From assembly GCA_030159075.1 (NCBI GenBank), contig BROG01000076.1:1-64000 (forward strand): DNA of 64,000 nt, given 5' to 3'. Every line of letters begins with the position of its first letter. Within the stretch, counting starts at the first letter, position 1. Both the position numbers and the translations under genes were made by a program. The notes beneath the pieces are model-generated. The model searched no databases. It was not told the DNA's origin and was given only the letters and a program-made list of their open reading frames with translations. Shown here piece after piece: positions 63,726-64,000 of this stretch. The stretch comes from Atrina japonica. Its lineage: Eukaryota; Mollusca; Bivalvia; Pterioida; Pinnidae.

Positions 63726-63779
63726 AGCTCAATGGAGCTATATGTCTCATCTGTGGCATATAATCAATAATAACAATAA

Positions 63780-64000
63780 TAATAGTAACCGCAATCTACT
63801 TTCCCAGAAATCAGGTCAGACCAGCTTCAGTACCCAAAAAGGCACATCTAGGGTACATGTGAATCATTTGTGTGAAGTACAGTTCCAATCCACCCAGTAG
63901 TTTAGGAGTTCTGCCCCGAAAACAATTTCAGTGCCCATGACCTACTTTTCTGAAAGAAGGTCAAACCGACCTTAGTACCCCGAAAGGCAAATCTAGGGTA
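63780..64000. repeat. Direct repeat, 146-bp offset, cut by the window end
   Basis: 'aaggcacatctagggtac' near 63838 and 'aaggcaaatctagggta' at 63984-64000, each preceded by 'aggtca(g/a)acc' and 'agtaccc'. Confidence 0.75.

Overview
Eukaryotic, AT-rich, intron-rich DNA that reads as a mollusc genome, most likely a bivalve. The case rests on a nine-exon gene closely resembling animal COMMD7, two abundant tRNA-derived SINE families of the kind common in molluscs, many short palindromic DNA elements (MITEs), frequent 'catgtacatgta' runs and a decayed Polinton/Maverick. No prokaryotic organisation is present. The species cannot be told from the sequence.

Layout. 1-330: edge of a Ty3/gypsy integrase. 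About 2.7-11.1 kb, minus strand: a degenerate Polinton whose order in the direction of transcription is a small intact ORF, a BIR (IAP-type) sequence, an integrase C-terminus with chromodomain, minor capsid (penton-like), a small basic ORF, double-jelly-roll major capsid (MCP), adenain-like protease, packaging ATPase, an unknown ORF and protein-primed DNA polymerase B truncated before its catalytic palm. Frameshifts and stops run through it. Three SINEs with target-site duplications cut the ATPase and protease, and the MCP is cut by a tandem-dimer repeat with a hammerhead-ribozyme motif in each unit (retrozyme-like). 11.1-15.3 kb: old tandem and dispersed repeats.

15.5-34.1 kb, plus strand: COMMD7 (9 exons, 201 codons, all splice phases consistent). 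Its introns hold a 1.8-kb minisatellite with 40/41-bp units, SINEs, MITEs in inverted orientation around exons 2-3, a TTAA-flanked element nested in a SINE, and a long hairpin. 34-38.6 kb: intergenic repeats between convergent genes.

38.6-63.2 kb, minus strand: a second multi-exon gene that I cannot name. Six solid 3' exons (274 codons) end in a Ser/Pro/Arg-rich tail. Two candidate alternative first exons both start MSKL, and two more upstream exons are tentative. Its introns carry further SINEs, at least five short DNA-element families and several tandem arrays.

The window therefore holds two ordinary host genes in a repeat-rich background plus a fossil virus-like element that became a landing pad for later retroelements.
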